From positions 1-6,684 of the forward strand of contig DJPC01000045.1 of the NCBI GenBank assembly GCA_002439665.1: DNA of 6,684 nucleotides, read 5' to 3'. The notes under the pieces were generated by a model, which searched no databases, was not told the DNA's origin, and saw nothing but the letters and a program-made list of their open reading frames with translations. Positions 1 to 6,459 of the stretch are shown piece by piece. The position numbers were made by a program, and so were the translations under genes. Within the stretch, counting starts at the first letter, position 1, and the number at the start of each line of letters is the position of its first letter. The stretch comes from Dialister sp. UBA6422. GTDB taxonomy: Bacteria > Bacillota > Negativicutes > Veillonellales > Dialisteraceae.

Positions 1-25
1 ATCCTTAACTTAATAGCATGACCTC

Positions 26-2578
26 TTACTGTGATTTTTCTCCTTCTTCTTTATGAAATAAAGCACCGAGTGCCTCTTTAGAAAGCAAGATATCCCTGGG
101 TTTGGCTCCCTCTGCAGGGCCTACAATCCCCATTCTTTCCATGGTATCCATGAGACGCCCTGCTCTGGTATAACCGATGCGGAAGCGACGCTGCAAAGCG
201 GATACAGAAGCTCTTTTGGTATCCAGTACCCATTCGGCCGCTTCTTCTAGAAGATCATCCTCATCTTCCTCCAAATGTTCCTGGGGTGTTTCTTTTTCCG
301 GTACAGAAAGGTCGATGGGTTCATAAACCACCGGTTTCTGCTCCTGTTTTAGGCATTCATTTTTCACATAATTGACCACGTCTTCTACTTCTTCATCGGA
401 AATAAAAGCCCCTTGAATGCGCACCGTACTCAAAGCACCGGCTTGTTTAAAGAGCATATCCCCCTTCCCTAGCAAGGATTCCGCGCCTCCTTCATCCAAA
501 ATGATTCTGGAATTCAAGGAAGATTCTACCATAAAAGCAATCCGGCTAGGGATATTGGACTTGATAACTCCAGTAATCACATCGGCAGAAGGTCTTTGGG
601 TGGCTAAAATCAAATGAATACCTGCCGCTCTGGCTTTTTGGGTGAGCCGCTGAATCAGTACTTCTACTTCTTTGGAAGCCACATTCATCAAATCAGCAAA
701 TTCATCCACAATAATGAGGATATAAGCCATTTTCTTTTCCGGATTGGATCTATTATATCCTTCAATATTTCTAACCTTAGCACCAGCAAAGAGCTGATAC
801 CTGGCTTCCATTTCACGGACAGCCCAATTTAAAGTGCCCTGGGCTTTCTTCATATCTGTGACCACTTCCGTCCGCAAATGAGGGATCCCATTGTATACAG
901 AAAGTTCTACCACTTTAGGGTCAATGAGCATGAGTTTCACTTCATCAGGACGGCTGTGATAAATGATACTGGTAATGATGGAATTGATACATACACTCTT
1001 CCCGCTTCCCGTGGAGCCAGCGATGAGAAGGTGCGGCGCTTTGGCCAAATCAGTAACCACCGGTTTCCCTGTGATATCCTTCCCCAGGGCCACTAAAATA
1101 TGTCCCTTCCCATGTTGGAATTCATCACTGGCCAGCACATCATGAAGCGGTACTGACTGGGATTTGGTATTGGGGATTTCAATCCCCACCGCTGACTTAC
1201 CCGGAATCGGTGCCTCAATGCGGATATGTGTCGCCTCCAGTGCCATAGCCAGCTCATTGGAAAGACCTTCGATTTTGCTGACCCGGACTCCCATTTCCGG
1301 CTTGAGTTCAAACCGGGTCACCGTAGGTCCTACACTAAAATGGACCACCTTAGCACGGACACCAAAACTTTGCAACGTAGACTCAATGAGTAGTGCCTTC
1401 TGCCTTACATCTCCCTGGCCCATGGCCTGTGCATGGCCTGCATGCAATAAAGAAAGGGGTGGAAATTCATACTGAGGCGTTGTATCCGCTTTTTCCGTTC
1501 CATCTTCTGTAAGAGGCAAAGAAGAGTCTTTTTCTCCCATGCTTTCCGTCTCTTCACCAGGAGCTGCAGAGGGTGCCCCTTCTTCTACTGGCTCTTCCTC
1601 CAGGTCATGAGGATCGTCCACTTGGGATTCATCTTCTCCATCACCATAAGAAGGGAAAAGCGCCTCTTCTTCCGATGCATCCAGCCCTTCACGGGAAAGA
1701 TCCTGGTCTTCCTCTTGGCCCTCTTCCTCCAGGCTTTCCGCCTCTTCTGGTCTATCTTCTCCCTCTTCTTCCTCATCAGGAAGGGGCACACTGGGCGGCA
1801 TATCCTCTTCCCTAGTATGTTCCTCTTCCACGGGGATAGGAAGAGACTCCTCTTCCAAAGGTTTCTCTTCCTCCGGTTCTTCTGGTTCTTCTTTTTTCTT
1901 ATAAATAAATTCTGTAGGCTTATCATCTATAGGTTCCAGCCGTGCCGCTGACCGTGCCGCATCCAAGGCTGCCTTTTTTTCTCTCAGCAAAATCGCTGCA
2001 TCTTCCAGCTTCTGCCCTGTTTTCTTACCGATCACCTGGGCCTTATCCCCCACTTTCCTGGCCCCTACAGACAGTGACCAATGGGTGAGAAGCAACACAT
2101 CCACGATGATAGCCCCCAGCAAAAATAAGGTAGTCCCCAGTTCTCCTAAGGCATCATGCAAGAAAGAACACAATCCGCCCCCGATGATACCACCGTAGTG
2201 AAGCAGATTTTGTATCTCCATTTCTCTTCCACTATCCACACAAAAATGGTGAATCGCAGTCAAAAGAAATACGGCCAATAAGGAGATCAGCACCAACTGT
2301 CTTTGAAGGGGAATGCCCTTGGAAGTCACCGCATAGCGGCCGCCAAAAAACATGATGAATAGAGCCCCCAAGGGAGCCCCTATGCCTAAGAGAAAATGGG
2401 TCCCCTTATTGGTGATTTCTCCTATAAATCCAGTGCTTCCATGGAACAGGCTAAATAAAATAAAGATACCTAGCAGGAATAAAATCACCCCTACGATTTC
2501 ATAACTGCTTCCCTCTTCTTTTCTTTTTCTTACCATCCGCTTTCGCGGAGCAGCCCTAGAGGCTGTTCTTTTTTTCAT
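26..2578 (-). CDS. ftsK: DNA translocase FtsK/SpoIIIE
   Basis: Septum-anchored, ATP-driven double-stranded DNA pump that clears chromosomal DNA through the closing division septum and, in the family, promotes dimer resolution at dif via XerCD. The 850-aa product has a very basic N-terminus (residues 1-20), four to five hydrophobic membrane segments (about 27-46, 62-79, 94-113, 129-168), an acidic low-complexity linker (about 230-370), then the motor. The motor shows Walker A GSTGSGKS (521-528), Walker B ILIIVDEFADL (620-630) and the FtsK signature QRPSADVITG (661-670). The C-terminal gamma winged helix (about 780-835) contains FRIGYTRAGRLMDTMERMG, matching the KOPS/SRS-reading domain of the family. 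It follows rarA by 56 bp and is probably co-transcribed. The sequence alone does not separate FtsK from SpoIIIE or SftA; the membrane segments argue against soluble SftA. Length is normal for a Firmicute FtsK. Confidence 0.96.
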   Translation of the reverse strand: MKKRTASRAAPRKRMVRKRKEEGSSYEIVGVILFLLGIFILFSLFHGSTGFIGEITNKGTHFLLGIGAPLGALFIMFFGGRYAVTSKGIPLQRQLVLISLLAVFLLTAIHHFCVDSGREMEIQNLLHYGGIIGGGLCSFLHDALGELGTTLFLLGAIIVDVLLLTHWSLSVGARKVGDKAQVIGKKTGQKLEDAAILLREKKAALDAARSAARLEPIDDKPTEFIYKKKEEPEEPEEEKPLEEESLPIPVEEEHTREEDMPPSVPLPDEEEEGEDRPEEAESLEEEGQEEDQDLSREGLDASEEEALFPSYGDGEDESQVDDPHDLEEEPVEEGAPSAAPGEETESMGEKDSSLPLTEDGTEKADTTPQYEFPPLSLLHAGHAQAMGQGDVRQKALLIESTLQSFGVRAKVVHFSVGPTVTRFELKPEMGVRVSKIEGLSNELAMALEATHIRIEAPIPGKSAVGIEIPNTKSQSVPLHDVLASDEFQHGKGHILVALGKDITGKPVVTDLAKAPHLLIAGSTGSGKSVCINSIITSIIYHSRPDEVKLMLIDPKVVELSVYNGIPHLRTEVVTDMKKAQGTLNWAVREMEARYQLFAGAKVRNIEGYNRSNPEKKMAYILIIVDEFADLMNVASKEVEVLIQRLTQKARAAGIHLILATQRPSADVITGVIKSNIPSRIAFMVESSLNSRIILDEGGAESLLGKGDMLFKQAGALSTVRIQGAFISDEEVEDVVNYVKNECLKQEQKPVVYEPIDLSVPEKETPQEHLEEDEDDLLEEAAEWVLDTKRASVSALQRRFRIGYTRAGRLMDTMERMGIVGPAEGAKPRDILLSKEALGALFHKEEGEKSQ

Positions 2579-2593
2579 AGGCGAAACCAGTCA

Positions 2594-2599
2594 CTCCTT
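2594..2599 (-). promoter_or_regulatory. ribosome binding site of ftsK, unusually far from the start
   Basis: On the minus strand the perfect Shine-Dalgarno AAGGAG lies 15 nt before the ftsK ATG, about twice the usual distance. An in-frame TGA follows it directly, so the coding region cannot be extended upstream past it. The only other near-start codon between them is a CTG 3 nt after the AAGGAG, which is too close. ATG at 2578 is therefore the best start. The wide spacing may make ftsK translation inefficient or dependent on ribosomes arriving from rarA. Confidence 0.6.
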
Positions 2600-2634
2600 G
2601 TATATCCAAACACATAACCTTTCCCATTTACTGG

Positions 2635-3939
2635 TCAAGATTTCTTTCTGTCTTTCCACTTTTGAACGATTGTTTCCTCTTCCCCATTCCGTATCGGCTT
2701 ATAATACACATGTCCCTTTAATTCATCAGGTAAATATTGCTGCTCCACCCAGCCGCCATAGGCATGGGGGTATTTATAACCGATTCCGTAACCCATTTTT
2801 TGCGCTCCGCTATAGTGAGAATCCATGAGATAGGGCGGAATGGACCAATCTTTCCTTGTCTTTTCCTCGCCTCTGGCTGCAAAAATACTAGCACATGCAC
2901 TATTGCTCTTAGGGGCTAGGCAAATATAAAGAACCGCTTCTGATAAAATAATCTGTGCTTCTGGAAATCCCACCATTTCAGCGGCTTTGGCAGCAGCCAC
3001 AGCCACTTCAAGAGCTCTAGGATCTGCCAATCCCACATCTTCAGCAGCACATATCATCATGCGGCGAGAAATAAAAGATGGCTTTTCTCCCCCATCGATC
3101 ATCCGTGCCAGATAATGAAGCGCCGCATCGGGGTCACTGCCTCGCATACTTTTAATAAAAGCAGAGACAATATTGTAATGATAATCTCCATTCTTATCAT
3201 AGGTAGAAAGCTTCTCTCCTGCCACTTCCCGGATTTCTTTTTCTGTCAGCTCTCCTCCATCTTCTAGCATAGCCGTGGCTTGTTCTAGCAAATTTAAAGC
3301 CACCCTGGTATCCCCAGATGCATAAGAAGCAATCATAGAAAGGACCCTATCATTGGCTTTGAAATGATGCATTCCAAGCCCCACCTTCTCATCTATGAGA
3401 CCGCGATGGAGCACAGATACGATGGCATGGTCATCCAAAGCTTTTAGGTGTATGAGCCGCATCCTGGAAAGAAGAGGTCCATTGATTTCAAAATAAGGAT
3501 TTTCTGTCGTGGCACCGATCAAGACGAATGTACCATCTTCCACATAAGGAAGAAGCACATCCTGCTGCCCCTTGTTGAACCGATGAATTTCATCAATAAA
3601 AACAATGGTCCTTCGGCGATAATAGGAAAGCTCTTCTTTCGCTTTTTCTACCACATCTCGAATATCCTTGATCCCGCTAGCTGTGGCATTGACTTTCACA
3701 AAATGGCTTTTTGTCATCTCCGCAATCACAGAAGCAATGGTGGTCTTTCCGCACCCAGGAGGTCCGAAGAGCAAAAGAGAAGGAATGGTATCTTTTTCCA
3801 CCATACGGCGCAGAAACGAATGGGGCCCAATGGCCGCTTCTTGTCCTACTATATCATTTAAATTTTTAGGACGCATGCGATCTGCCAGGGGCGCAAAACT
3901 ATGCACTTCCTCTGGAGACATATCAAATAAAGAATCCAT
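2635..3939 (-). CDS. rarA: Replication-associated recombination protein A (RarA/MgsA), AAA+ ATPase
   Basis: Cytoplasmic homotetrameric AAA+ ATPase related to clamp-loader subunits and RuvB; in the family (E. coli MgsA, yeast Mgs1, human WRNIP1, B. subtilis YrvN) it acts at stalled replication forks and with single-strand DNA-binding protein. The 434-aa product is full length. Visible motifs: the RPKNLNDIVGQ box near the N-terminus (23-33), Walker A GPPGCGKTT (59-67), Walker B VFIDEIHR (113-120), sensor 1 IGATTENP (141-148), arginine-finger segment LLSRMR (156-161) and sensor 2 SGDTRVALNLLE (208-219). The C-terminal oligomerisation part keeps the family blocks CAAEDVGLADP (297-307), YPHAYGGWVEQQYLP (390-404) and a final YYKP motif. 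It starts 104 bp after the terminator of the predicted small RNA and precedes ftsK by 56 bp with no terminator between. The start ATG has only a modest Shine-Dalgarno (AGAGGGAAG), yet matches the family N-terminus. Confidence 0.97.
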   Translation of the reverse strand: MDSLFDMSPEEVHSFAPLADRMRPKNLNDIVGQEAAIGPHSFLRRMVEKDTIPSLLLFGPPGCGKTTIASVIAEMTKSHFVKVNATASGIKDIRDVVEKAKEELSYYRRRTIVFIDEIHRFNKGQQDVLLPYVEDGTFVLIGATTENPYFEINGPLLSRMRLIHLKALDDHAIVSVLHRGLIDEKVGLGMHHFKANDRVLSMIASYASGDTRVALNLLEQATAMLEDGGELTEKEIREVAGEKLSTYDKNGDYHYNIVSAFIKSMRGSDPDAALHYLARMIDGGEKPSFISRRMMICAAEDVGLADPRALEVAVAAAKAAEMVGFPEAQIILSEAVLYICLAPKSNSACASIFAARGEEKTRKDWSIPPYLMDSHYSGAQKMGYGIGYKYPHAYGGWVEQQYLPDELKGHVYYKPIRNGEEETIVQKWKDRKKS

Positions 3940-3990
3940 AACTCTTCCCTCTATATCACATCAGTCATCAAATCATGGCATAACTACTTT

Positions 3991-4006
3991 TTCTATTTTA
4001 ATAGAA
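3991..4006. repeat. AT-rich palindrome upstream of rarA
   Basis: A 7-bp perfect inverted repeat, TTCTATT/AATAGAA, with a 2-nt centre, lies about 50 bp before the rarA start. It could be an operator or a weak RNA hairpin. A TAAAAT hexamer that could act as a minus-strand -10 element falls inside it, but I see no good -35 at the right distance, so this is not claimed as a promoter. It does not match a regulator consensus that I recognise. Confidence 0.35.
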
Positions 4007-4043
4007 TTTCTCCTATAAAGAAAGAGAAAATTGATTTCCCACC

Positions 4044-4073
4044 ATAAAAGCCGCCAAGAGAACTTAGCGGCTT
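4044..4073 (-). terminator. Intrinsic terminator of the predicted 6S RNA
   Basis: On the minus strand, AAGCCGCTAAG pairs with CTTGGCGGCTT (10 of 11 positions) around a 4-nt loop TTCT, followed by a short U-run (TTTTAT). It lies between the predicted small RNA and rarA. The U-tract is brief, so some read-through into rarA-ftsK is plausible, particularly as no convincing separate rarA promoter is visible. Confidence 0.8.
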
Positions 4074-4259
4074 AGTATTCAGTTGCCCCACCATGTCGTT
4101 AAAGCCGGATTTTGAGTCTGCGTATGTGCAGGTGGGTGTCTTTTGAAATGGATTTCATCAGTCCCCGCGAAGGGGCATTGACTACAGCCACCAGAGAGAC
4201 TCCCTTTCAAAAAAGTATCGGTTCAAAATATGAAGCCGCACGTGCACAGCAGGGTTTCT
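4044..4259 (-). ncRNA. ssrS: Probable 6S RNA (ssrS/bsrA-type)
   Basis: There is no coding potential, but there is a promoter, a long rod-like fold and a terminator on the minus strand. The outer stem pairs 4239-4252 with 4118-4134 (CTGC, TGTGCA and GTG blocks, 13 pairs). An inner stem pairs 4205-4214 with 4139-4148 (10 pairs, one G-U) and continues after one mismatch. An apical hairpin has four C-G pairs (4163-4166 with 4172-4175) and a UUCGC loop in minus-strand sense. Between outer and inner stems, 4219-4238 is an asymmetric open region that can itself form a 7-bp hairpin, reminiscent of the 6S central bubble and its collapse helix. 6S RNA mimics an open promoter and sequesters sigma-A/sigma-70 RNA polymerase in stationary phase. 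The position between aspS and rarA matches B. subtilis 6S-1 as I recall it. The base-paired part (about 135 nt) is shorter than a typical 6S RNA and the 3' tail is unpaired in my fold, so another structured RNA is possible. I found no tmRNA, SRP RNA or RNase P RNA signatures. Confidence 0.6.
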
Positions 4260-4265
4260 AAGGAT

Positions 4266-4305
4266 AGTGTAGCAAATTATGTACCGATTTACAAGGGATT
4301 GACAA
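4266..4305 (-). promoter_or_regulatory. Overlapping sigma-A-type promoter elements for the predicted 6S RNA
   Basis: Two overlapping minus-strand arrangements are visible. One is TTGTCA (4300-4305), 18 nt, CATAAT (4276-4281), each hexamer one mismatch from consensus. The other is TTGTAA (4289-4294), 17 nt, TACACT (4266-4271). They predict starts near 4268-4270 or 4259. An A-rich tract just upstream (minus strand, 4306-4320, AACAAACAAAAAAGA) could be an UP element. The second arrangement would start the RNA a few nt before the outer stem, as expected for 6S RNA. Confidence 0.6.
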
Positions 4306-4330
4306 ATCTTTTTTGTTTGTTCCATAGCGG

Positions 4331-4372
4331 TGACTAGTAGCTAGGGATTAGGGATAAGTCCTTAATCCCTAG
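4331..4372. repeat. Heptad array 1 with 10-bp inverted repeat
   Basis: Six degenerate 7-nt units run from 4331 to 4372, mostly ending in TAG (TGACTAG, TAGCTAG and GGATTAG first, TCCCTAG last). Read in another phase, TAGGGAT is repeated twice exactly at 4342-4355. The 3' part folds back: CTAGGGATTA (4341-4350) is perfectly complementary to TAATCCCTAG (4363-4372) with a 12-nt loop. A further short inverted pair, GGTGAC (4329-4334) and GTCACC (4402-4407), encloses it. No U-run follows on either strand, so it does not look like a terminator. Confidence 0.7.
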
Positions 4373-4411
4373 CGGGACACACATCCCCGGTTTATAACCT
4401 TGTCACCTATT

Positions 4412-4471
4412 GTTGTTAGTTGTTTGTTGTTTGTTGTTTGTTGTTGGTTCCAAACAACTAATAACTAACAG
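4412..4471. repeat. Heptad array 2: TTGTTTG tandem repeat with inverted copies
   Basis: Five direct heptamers at 4413-4447: TTGTTAG, then TTGTTTG three times exactly (4420-4440), then TTGTTGG. They are followed after 3 nt by three units in inverse complement (4451-4471): CAAACAA, CTAATAA, CTAACAG. As a result, 4412-4426 and 4451-4465 pair at 14 of 15 positions around a 24-nt loop made of further heptads. It is non-coding and lies between the aspS terminator and the predicted 6S promoter. Confidence 0.8.
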
Positions 4472-4488
4472 CCATAAATGCACCATAA

Positions 4489-4516
4489 CGCACTTCTCGC
4501 TTCTCACTACGCACTC
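4489..4516. repeat. Heptad array 3: degenerate CGCACTT-like units
   Basis: Four adjacent 7-nt units, CGCACTT, CTCGCTT, CTCACTA and CGCACTC, share the pattern C-G/T-C-A/G-C-T-N. They end exactly where the aspS terminator begins (reading leftward on the plus strand). The period equals that of the two neighbouring arrays although the unit sequence is different, which is why I list it despite the divergence. Confidence 0.5.
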
Positions 4517-4555
4517 AAAAAAGCGACCTGCAACGCAATAGTTGCAAGCCGCTTT
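4517..4555 (-). terminator. Intrinsic terminator of aspS
   Basis: In minus-strand sense a 15-bp stem (4541-4555 with 4520-4534, two G-U pairs, no mismatch) closes a 6-nt loop TATTGC and runs into six U residues (4517-4522). It begins 12 bp after the aspS stop codon. This is a strong rho-independent terminator that should insulate the predicted 6S RNA unit from hisS-aspS transcription. Confidence 0.93.
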
Positions 4556-4567
4556 CTCTAGAGTCCA

Positions 4568-6388
4568 TTAGTCAACAGTGACAAAGAGATCTTTTTCTTT
4601 CTTTTCTTTCTTCAAAGCACTCTGAATATGAAGTTCCTTCAGCTGCTTATCGGTTACGGTAGAAGGTGCCTGGGTCAATGGATCGATAGCACTCTGGGTC
4701 TTCGGGAATGCGATGACATCACGGATAGAATCCAGATGGAGCATCAACATCACTAAGCGGTCCAGGCCAAGAGCGATACCGGCATGGGGCGGAGCACCAT
4801 ATTTGAAAGCATCCAAGAGGAAGCCAAATTTCTGTTCTGCTTCTTCCTGAGAAATACCGATAGCCTGGAATACTTTTTCCTGCAGGTCCTGCTGATAAAT
4901 ACGGAGAGAACCGCCGCCAGCTTCTACACCATTTAATACCATATCATAAGCTTTCGCATAGACCTTAGACGGATCGGTCAGGAGGTACTGTACATCTTCA
5001 TCTCTAGGAGCAGTGAATGGATGATGTTCAGCTACATAGCGCTTTTCTTCTTCGCTGTATTCAAACATCGGGAAGTCGGTGACCCAGCGGAAGCAGAATT
5101 CATTGGGGTCAATGAGATTCATGCGGCGAGCCATTTCCAGACGGAGTTCACCCAAAGCCTGTGCTACAACCTTCGGTTTATCAGCAATGATCAGAACCAG
5201 GTCGCCTTTTTCTGCTTCGCAGACCTTGCCGATTTCTCTGATCTTATCTTCCCCAAGGAATTTGGTGATCTGGCACTTCAGGCTGCCATCTTCATTGAAG
5301 CCAATCCAAGCCAGGCCTTTAGCACCGTAATGACCTACATAGTCTACCAGGCCATCCAGTTCACGACGAGGAATGCCTGCATCGCCTTTGACGGTGATGG
5401 CTTTTACTACGCCCCCATTGTCCAGAACAGAACGGAATACTTTGAATCCTGTATCACGGAGCAGGTCGGAAATGTTGTAGAAATGCATATCAAAGCGAAG
5501 ATCTGGTTTATCAGAACCGTAGAGATTCATAGCATCATCCCATTTGATTCTCTTGAATGGGATCGGAATATCTACGTTCAGTACTTTCTTGAATACTCTC
5601 TGCATCATGTGTTCCATGAGATCCAGAATGAAGTCCTGGTCTTCAAAGGACAGTTCCATATCCAGCTGGGTAAATTCCGGCTGGCGGTCAGCACGAAGGT
5701 CTTCATCACGGAAGCAACGAGCTACCTGGAAATATCTTTCCAGACCGGAAACCATGAGAAGCTGTTTAAAAAGCTGTGGAGACTGTGGAAGTGCATAGAA
5801 TTTTCCTGGGTTAACACGGCTTGGTACCAAGTAGTCACGAGCTCCTTCTGGGGTACTCTTGGTGAGCATTGGGGTTTCAATTTCCAGGAATTCATGTTCA
5901 TCCAAGAAGGTTCTCATTTCATGAACAATCTTATGACGCATAATGAGATGATTCTGCATTTCTGGACGGCGCAGGTCGATGTAACGATATTTCAGTCTTA
6001 CATTTTCATCTACGTCAATGCCATCTTCTACATAGAATGGCGGGGTCTTGGCTTTATTCAAAATACGAAGTTCGGAAACGACCACTTCTACTTTGCCAGT
6101 CTTCATTTTCGGATTGACCGTATCGGCGCTTCTTTCTCTTACTTTCCCTTTGACAGCCAGCACATATTCACTACGTACATCTTCTGCTTTGTGGAAAGCT
6201 TCTTCCCCATACTGTGGACTCATAACGAGCTGTACAATACCGCTTCTATCGCGGAGGTCGATGAAAATCAAGCCGCCGTGATCACGACGAGTATTGACCC
6301 AACCTGCCAGAGTCAATTCTTTACCGCAGTCATTTTCTGTCACATGACCGCATCCGCAGGATCTGTGCATCCCTGCCATTGTTTCCAT
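4568..6388 (-). CDS. aspS: Aspartyl-tRNA synthetase, probably non-discriminating
   Basis: Class IIb synthetase that charges tRNA-Asp with aspartate in the cytoplasm. The 606-aa product has the length and layout of bacterial AspRS: an N-terminal OB-fold anticodon-binding domain (about 10-115), catalytic core with motif 1 (FLEIETPMLTKSTPEGARDY, 167-186) including the flipping loop, QSPQLFKQ (202-209), motif 2 (CFRDEDLRADRQPEFTQLDM, 225-244), the bacterial GAD insertion (about 290-420), and motif 3 (GAPPHAGIALGLDRLVMLML, 531-550) with Arg544. Residues 34-39 read RRDHGG; the histidine corresponds to His31 of the Pseudomonas aeruginosa enzyme, a determinant of non-discriminating AspRS that also charges tRNA-Asn. 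The first of three possible N-terminal ATGs is chosen because AAGAGGTG lies 7 nt before it. It sits 158 bp after hisS and ends at a strong terminator. Confidence 0.98.
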   Translation of the reverse strand: METMAGMHRSCGCGHVTENDCGKELTLAGWVNTRRDHGGLIFIDLRDRSGIVQLVMSPQYGEEAFHKAEDVRSEYVLAVKGKVRERSADTVNPKMKTGKVEVVVSELRILNKAKTPPFYVEDGIDVDENVRLKYRYIDLRRPEMQNHLIMRHKIVHEMRTFLDEHEFLEIETPMLTKSTPEGARDYLVPSRVNPGKFYALPQSPQLFKQLLMVSGLERYFQVARCFRDEDLRADRQPEFTQLDMELSFEDQDFILDLMEHMMQRVFKKVLNVDIPIPFKRIKWDDAMNLYGSDKPDLRFDMHFYNISDLLRDTGFKVFRSVLDNGGVVKAITVKGDAGIPRRELDGLVDYVGHYGAKGLAWIGFNEDGSLKCQITKFLGEDKIREIGKVCEAEKGDLVLIIADKPKVVAQALGELRLEMARRMNLIDPNEFCFRWVTDFPMFEYSEEEKRYVAEHHPFTAPRDEDVQYLLTDPSKVYAKAYDMVLNGVEAGGGSLRIYQQDLQEKVFQAIGISQEEAEQKFGFLLDAFKYGAPPHAGIALGLDRLVMLMLHLDSIRDVIAFPKTQSAIDPLTQAPSTVTDKQLKELHIQSALKKEKKEKDLFVTVD

Positions 6389-6395
6389 ATTAGAG

Positions 6396-6403
6396 CACCT
6401 CTT
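6396..6403 (-). promoter_or_regulatory. Ribosome binding site of aspS
   Basis: On the minus strand AAGAGGTG lies 7 nt before the ATG at 6388, which fixes that codon as the aspS start over the later in-frame ATGs (codons 4 and 7). Its first bases overlap the stop codon of the possible leader ORF at 6403-6459. Confidence 0.75.
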
Positions 6404-6459
6404 TAAAAATAATTATGATAATGCCAGTGGACATACGCCATCTGGCAATCATGGATCAT
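6403..6459 (-). CDS. Possible 18-codon leader ORF upstream of aspS
   Basis: The minus strand reads ATG to TAA encoding MIHDCQMAYVHWHYHNYF. It is preceded 5 nt upstream by an AGGA (within AAAGGATAGGA), and its TAA runs into the aspS Shine-Dalgarno, an arrangement that would allow translational coupling. Four of 18 residues are His and one is Asp. A hairpin inside the ORF (TGCCAG/CTGGCA at 6422-6427 and 6442-6447, extended by three pairs past a one-base bulge) could be affected by translation. An ORF this short may well occur by chance, and no function is claimed. Confidence 0.2.
   Translation of the reverse strand: MIHDCQMAYVHWHYHNYF
6422..6447 (-). other. Hairpin in the hisS-aspS spacer
   Basis: TGCCAGTGG pairs with CCATCTGGCA (9 bp with one bulged base) around a 7-nt loop. 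No U-run follows directly, so it is not an intrinsic terminator. It lies about 20 nt before the aspS ribosome binding site and could be an mRNA processing or stability element. The spacer also carries a 9-nt direct repeat, ACATACGCC, at 6431-6439 and 6479-6487. I see no clear promoter in the spacer. Confidence 0.4.

Noticed and set aside
1..25. Start of a further gene after ftsK
   Set aside because: On the minus strand an ATG follows AAGAGGT near the ftsK stop, but it meets a stop after four codons; nothing can be supported in 25 bp.
1573..1951. Overlapping frames on both strands over the ftsK linker
   Set aside because: The GAA/GAG-rich linker removes stop codons in several frames. The translations are low complexity (Leu/Pro- or Phe/Leu-rich) and artefactual.
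3448..4018. Plus-strand frames of 137 and 116 codons opposite rarA and its leader
   Set aside because: Antisense shadows of rarA with no recognisable motif; the conserved RarA motifs on the other strand explain the sequence.
4040..4310. tmRNA, SRP RNA, RNase P RNA or T-box in place of 6S RNA
   Set aside because: I found no ANDENYALAA-like tag frame, no SRP GGAA-tetraloop domain, no GAGGAAAGUCC block and no T-box sequence; the promoter-rod-terminator layout and gene neighbourhood fit 6S RNA better.
4331..4516. CRISPR array
   Set aside because: The units are contiguous 7-mers without spacers, and no cas genes are present.
5021..6406. A 461-codon open frame on the plus strand opposite aspS
   Set aside because: It lies wholly antisense to a clear, full-length aspS. 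Its translation shows no recognisable domain and is biased by the complementary codon structure; no supporting ribosome binding site or promoter was seen.
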